From positions 9,679 through 18,719 of the forward strand of contig DDDD01000155.1 in the NCBI GenBank assembly GCA_002335945.1: a stretch of 9,041 bases of DNA. Reading direction: 5' to 3'. Origin of the DNA: Porticoccaceae bacterium UBA1989. GTDB lineage: Bacteria > Pseudomonadota > Gammaproteobacteria > Pseudomonadales > Porticoccaceae. A model generated the notes under the pieces. That model did not search any database. It saw only the letters and a list, made by a program, of their open reading frames with translations, and was not told the origin of the DNA. Position 1 is the first letter of the stretch. Each line of letters opens with the position of its first letter. The position numbers and the translations under genes were made by a program. Shown in pieces: positions 5,924-9,041 of the stretch.

Positions 5924-8323
5924 ATGACTTATTTAAAGAAAGTCTCGATATTAGCAGTGGCAATTTCAGGTGTTATCGCATCTGCACAGCCAGCATTTGC
6001 TCAGGGTGGGGAGTCTGCAACATTAGAAGAAGTTGTAGTAATGGGTAGCCGAAGCAACAAAGCGCGTTCAGCCGTTGATTCAACAGTACCTGTTGATGTG
6101 TTTTCTGAAGCGGAAATAAATGCTTTCGGTAACCAGGCAGATATTACTGATACATTAAAGTCGCTGGTACCTTCGTACACAGCAACACCTGCAACAGGTG
6201 ATGGTAGTGCATTTATTCGTCCTACTTCACTGCGTGGCATGGCTCCGGATCAGGCGTTAATCCTAGTTAACGGCAAGCGTCGTCACCGTTCAGCACTGGT
6301 ACAGTTCTTTGCACCTGCTGCTGGTAATGGTGCTCATGGTGTTGATATCGCCATGATTCCAGGTATTGCCCTGAAGAACATTGAAGTATTGCGTGATGGT
6401 GCTGCTGCACAGTATGGCTCTGACGCCATCGCTGGTGTAATGAACCTGCAACTGAAAGATGCTTCTGAAGGCGGCCAGATTCAAGTGCAGTACGGTGAGT
6501 TCTTTGAAGGCGAGCAGTCCACTCGCGTTGCTGCCAATGGCGGTTTTGCTCTGGGTGCTGATGGCTTCTTAAACGTAAGCTTTGAAAGCATTGATAACGA
6601 TGCGCTTTCACGTGGTATTCAGCAGTCAGCTGGCCAGGCTCTGATCGATGCAGGCGTGCCTAATGTAGGCGCCGATACGCCGTTTGATGATGCGCCTTTC
6701 GCTCAGACTTGGGGTCGTCCAGAAACAAGCGGCGATCGCCTATTCTTCAACTCTGGTTTTGATTTGGGTGATGGCAAAGAAGCCTATGTCCATGGTGGCT
6801 ATGCAGAAACTGACGGTCGTTACCGTTTCTTCTATCGTGCTGGCTATGACACAGATTGTTCCACAGCACACAGCTCAATTGCTGCGCTCTGCGGTTTGGG
6901 CGTTACTAGCCTACGCGCAGGTTACACGCCTTACCTAGACGGTGCTCAAAAAGATATGTCATTGGTTGCTGGCCTGAAAGGCGAGATGTCTAACGGCGTT
7001 TCCTATGATGTAAGTGTGGGTACTGGTTCTAACGAACTGAGCTACTTCCTAAATAACACCACAGCAACATCCTTGGGTGTTAATGCAGATGGCAGCTTCC
7101 AGCGTGACTTTAATATGGGTGGCTACGAGCAGGAAGAGACCAACATCAATGCTGACTTCAGCAAAGCCTTAAGTGCGAATGTAAATCTGGCCTTTGGTGC
7201 AGAATGGCGCGATGAGGTCTTTACCACTATCGCTGGTGAGCAAAATGCTTACGAGAACAATGTTAGTGGTATGACCAGTGTTACGCCGAACGATGCCGGT
7301 GAATTCTCACGGGACAACATTGCACTGTATGCCGATTTAGAGCACGACATTAGCGATGATCTTTTAGTGCAGTACGCACTGCGTTATGAAGACTTCTCTG
7401 ATTTTGGCAGCACAGTAAACGGTAAGGTTGCAGGTCGTTACACAGTGAATGATTCATTCACACTGCGTGGCTCTATGTCTACGGGCTTCCATGCGCCAAC
7501 ACCTGGTCAGGCAAATGTAAGTACTATTATCACTACTTTTGACGGTACTACTGGTGCTCAGATTGAAGAGGGGCTGGTTCCATCGACAAGCGCCGCAGCA
7601 GTTGCTGTAGGTGGTGCTGCATTGAAAGAAGAAGAGTCATTTAATATGAGCGTTGGTTTTACGTCTCAGATTGGTGATAACGCGACTCTAACTTTTGATA
7701 TGTATCAGGTTGCAGTAGATGACCGTATTTACCGTACTGGTGATATCGACAACGGTAGCGGCGGTTCAATCTCGTTCTATACCAATGCTATGGATATCGA
7801 ACATCAGGGTTTTGATTTGGTTCTGTCTACTTCGTTTGAGTTAATGTCTGGTATGGAAACAACTGCCAGCCTAGCCTTTAATCACAACACAATCGAAGTG
7901 ACTGGTCAGAAGTTAATTAATGGCATAGCGCCAGTAAGTGACTCACTGATCGAAGATATTGAGAACAACTACCCTGAAAATCGCTGGGTGATCAATACTA
8001 TGACTCAAATCACTGATGATCTAAGCCTGATGGCACGTCTGAACTTCTATGGCGAGCACTACGATGAGCGCGGTACTATAGGTGCAGCAACATCTCCATC
8101 AGCGCAAATCGATAGCATTATCTATATGGATATCGAACTGGGTTATGATGTGAACGACAGCCTTAGAATTACAGCTGGTGGTTCCAATATCTTTGATGAG
8201 TATGTTGATGAGATTACGGCACCTAATGCCAACCGCACGGGTAATGGTCTTCAATACCCACGTCGTACGGCAGCCAACTACGAAGGTGGTTCTTGGTACT
8301 TAAGAGCTAACTACAGCTTCTAG
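5924..8323 (+). CDS. TonB-dependent outer-membrane receptor
   Basis: A 799-residue outer-membrane active transporter powered by TonB-ExbB-ExbD. A signal peptide (1-26, basic start, hydrophobic core, AFA before Gln27) is followed by a TonB-box-like EEVVVMG (35-41). The plug domain shows RPTSLRGMAPDQALILVNGKR (99-119, split here only by description), RHRSAL, and IEVLRDGAAAQYGSDAIAG (153-171). A long beta-barrel follows, ending in the typical aromatic Phe after WYLRANY. The mature protein has just two cysteines, Cys312 and Cys323, 11 apart in a probable surface loop, suggesting a disulfide. The start has a strong Shine-Dalgarno (AGGAGAG, 5913-5919). Codons such as GGT, GCT and CGT are favoured more than in the neighbours, hinting at high expression. 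The substrate is not evident; the adjacent aminotransferase/BKACE genes and symporter point to an organic nutrient as an alternative to iron chelates (inference). Confidence 0.95.
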   Translation: MTYLKKVSILAVAISGVIASAQPAFAQGGESATLEEVVVMGSRSNKARSAVDSTVPVDVFSEAEINAFGNQADITDTLKSLVPSYTATPATGDGSAFIRPTSLRGMAPDQALILVNGKRRHRSALVQFFAPAAGNGAHGVDIAMIPGIALKNIEVLRDGAAAQYGSDAIAGVMNLQLKDASEGGQIQVQYGEFFEGEQSTRVAANGGFALGADGFLNVSFESIDNDALSRGIQQSAGQALIDAGVPNVGADTPFDDAPFAQTWGRPETSGDRLFFNSGFDLGDGKEAYVHGGYAETDGRYRFFYRAGYDTDCSTAHSSIAALCGLGVTSLRAGYTPYLDGAQKDMSLVAGLKGEMSNGVSYDVSVGTGSNELSYFLNNTTATSLGVNADGSFQRDFNMGGYEQEETNINADFSKALSANVNLAFGAEWRDEVFTTIAGEQNAYENNVSGMTSVTPNDAGEFSRDNIALYADLEHDISDDLLVQYALRYEDFSDFGSTVNGKVAGRYTVNDSFTLRGSMSTGFHAPTPGQANVSTIITTFDGTTGAQIEEGLVPSTSAAAVAVGGAALKEEESFNMSVGFTSQIGDNATLTFDMYQVAVDDRIYRTGDIDNGSGGSISFYTNAMDIEHQGFDLVLSTSFELMSGMETTASLAFNHNTIEVTGQKLINGIAPVSDSLIEDIENNYPENRWVINTMTQITDDLSLMARLNFYGEHYDERGTIGAATSPSAQIDSIIYMDIELGYDVNDSLRITAGGSNIFDEYVDEITAPNANRTGNGLQYPRRTAANYEGGSWYLRANYSF

Positions 8324-8379
8324 TAACACTAGCTGAGTAGGCTTATAACAATCTAGATACAGGGTAATAGGATTTAATT

Positions 8380-9041
8380 ATGAGTCTAACTCAGCGAATA
8401 GTTGTAGCAATGCTAATGGGCCTCCTTACGGGGGCCCTTCTTAATTTTATCTCTACTGGCGAAATTCTGTCGGTAGCGATGCAAAGTGGGCTGGATATGT
8501 ATCTGGTCGACGGACTGTTTGACACAATCGGGCAAATCTTTGTTCGGTCGTTAAAACTTCTTGTAGTACCTCTGGTGTTTGTCTCGCTTATCTGTGGTGT
8601 CTCATCCCTGGGTAATAATTCCCGCATGGGTGCCGTAGCGACCAAAACCATTGCGCTGTATATGACCACCACCGCCATTGCGATTGCGCTGGCCATTATG
8701 GTGGCTGTAATAGTACAGCCTGGTGTGGGTATTGATCTGGCCATAGCCACCGAGTTTGTCGCTAAAGAAGCGCCGCCTCTCAAGACCACCATTATTAATA
8801 TTTTTCCCAGCAACCCCGTTCAATCAATGGCCGATGGCAGCATACTGCAGGTGATTGTGTTCTCTTTATTGATGGGCCTGGGTATTTCCAAAAGTGGTGA
8901 AAAAGGTCAGCGTATCAGTGAGTTTTTTAATGACCTAAATGAAGTCATTATGAAAATTGTCATGATGCTGATGAAGTTGGCCCCCTATGGCATATTCTGC
9001 CTGCTCGCCAAACTGTTTTCCGATGTTGGTATTGGCATGAT
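8380..9041 (+). CDS. Dicarboxylate/amino acid:cation symporter (DAACS family), N-terminal half (partial)
   Basis: The first 220 residues of an inner-membrane symporter of the DctA/GltP type (usually 400-450 residues), which takes up C4-dicarboxylates, glutamate, aspartate or neutral amino acids with protons or sodium. Family features are LLVVPLVFVSLICGVSSL (60-77), the NIFPSNPVQSMADGSILQ stretch (140-157) followed by a hydrophobic helix to about 169, and KLAPYGIFCLLA (199-210). Hydrophobic helices are visible at about 7-27, 50-77, 88-113, 155-170 and 188-211. The substrate-binding NMDGT-like region and serine-rich hairpins lie beyond the window, so specificity cannot be read. The ATG has AGGA (8369-8372) 7 bases upstream. 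It follows the receptor gene by 56 bases with no clear terminator, so co-transcription is plausible and a two-membrane uptake route is suggested. Confidence 0.92.
   Translation, partial: MSLTQRIVVAMLMGLLTGALLNFISTGEILSVAMQSGLDMYLVDGLFDTIGQIFVRSLKLLVVPLVFVSLICGVSSLGNNSRMGAVATKTIALYMTTTAIAIALAIMVAVIVQPGVGIDLAIATEFVAKEAPPLKTTIINIFPSNPVQSMADGSILQVIVFSLLMGLGISKSGEKGQRISEFFNDLNEVIMKIVMMLMKLAPYGIFCLLAKLFSDVGIGM

Noticed and set aside
6267..6611. Minus-strand open frame of 114 codons inside the receptor gene
   Set aside because: Composition rich in Gln, His and Arg is typical of an antisense shadow; the plus-strand receptor is unambiguous and no Shine-Dalgarno or family motif is seen.
8320..8332. 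CTAGT-AAC-ACTAG repeat at the receptor stop codon
   Set aside because: A short AT-rich stem with a 3-base loop and no T-tract; not a credible terminator between receptor and symporter.
8391..8813. Minus-strand open frame of 140 codons opposite the symporter
   Set aside because: The plus-strand frame is a clear DAACS transporter with conserved motifs; the reverse frame is a by-product of its hydrophobic codons.

Overview
The window looks like chromosomal DNA of a Gram-negative, probably marine gammaproteobacterium. The evidence is an outer-membrane TonB-dependent receptor, a ChrR-type photo-oxidative stress pair, a GcvA-type LysR regulator and moderate GC content. A Cellvibrionales/SAR92-like host is a guess from protein style only. 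I see no tRNA, rRNA, CRISPR array, insertion sequence or phage gene. The DNA is densely coding, with no gene-free stretch above 300 bases.

Left part (1-1086): the 3' end of a GTP cyclohydrolase II gene (riboflavin synthesis) overlaps a complete hisF (histidine synthesis) in an ATGA junction. A GC-rich hairpin follows, shared with the convergent genes to its right.

Stress module (1087-2500, minus strand): an ECF sigma factor of the RpoE/ECF11 type overlaps the gene for its zinc-binding ChrR anti-sigma partner by 11 bases. All the zinc ligands known from the Rhodobacter protein are present at the same relative spacing in the cupin half. Upstream lies a close match to the expected autoregulated promoter (TGATCC-N18-TAGAAA). 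A perfect 14-base palindrome sits between this promoter and the divergent LysR gene.

Catabolic and uptake module (2508-9041, plus strand): a LysR regulator, a class-III PLP aminotransferase, a beta-keto acid cleavage enzyme (BKACE, DUF849), a TonB-dependent receptor and the first half of a dicarboxylate/amino acid:cation symporter. The aminotransferase and BKACE genes overlap through a TTGA junction. Read together, they suggest uptake across both membranes, transamination of an amino compound to a beta-keto acid, and CoA-dependent cleavage of that acid to acetoacetate plus an acyl-CoA. The substrate is unknown; a beta-amino dicarboxylate such as beta-glutamate would fit and can be tested. The BKACE carries Asn where the characterised Kce enzyme has Asp next to the zinc-binding Glu, so its chemistry or specificity may differ. 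This module is the most interesting part of the window.
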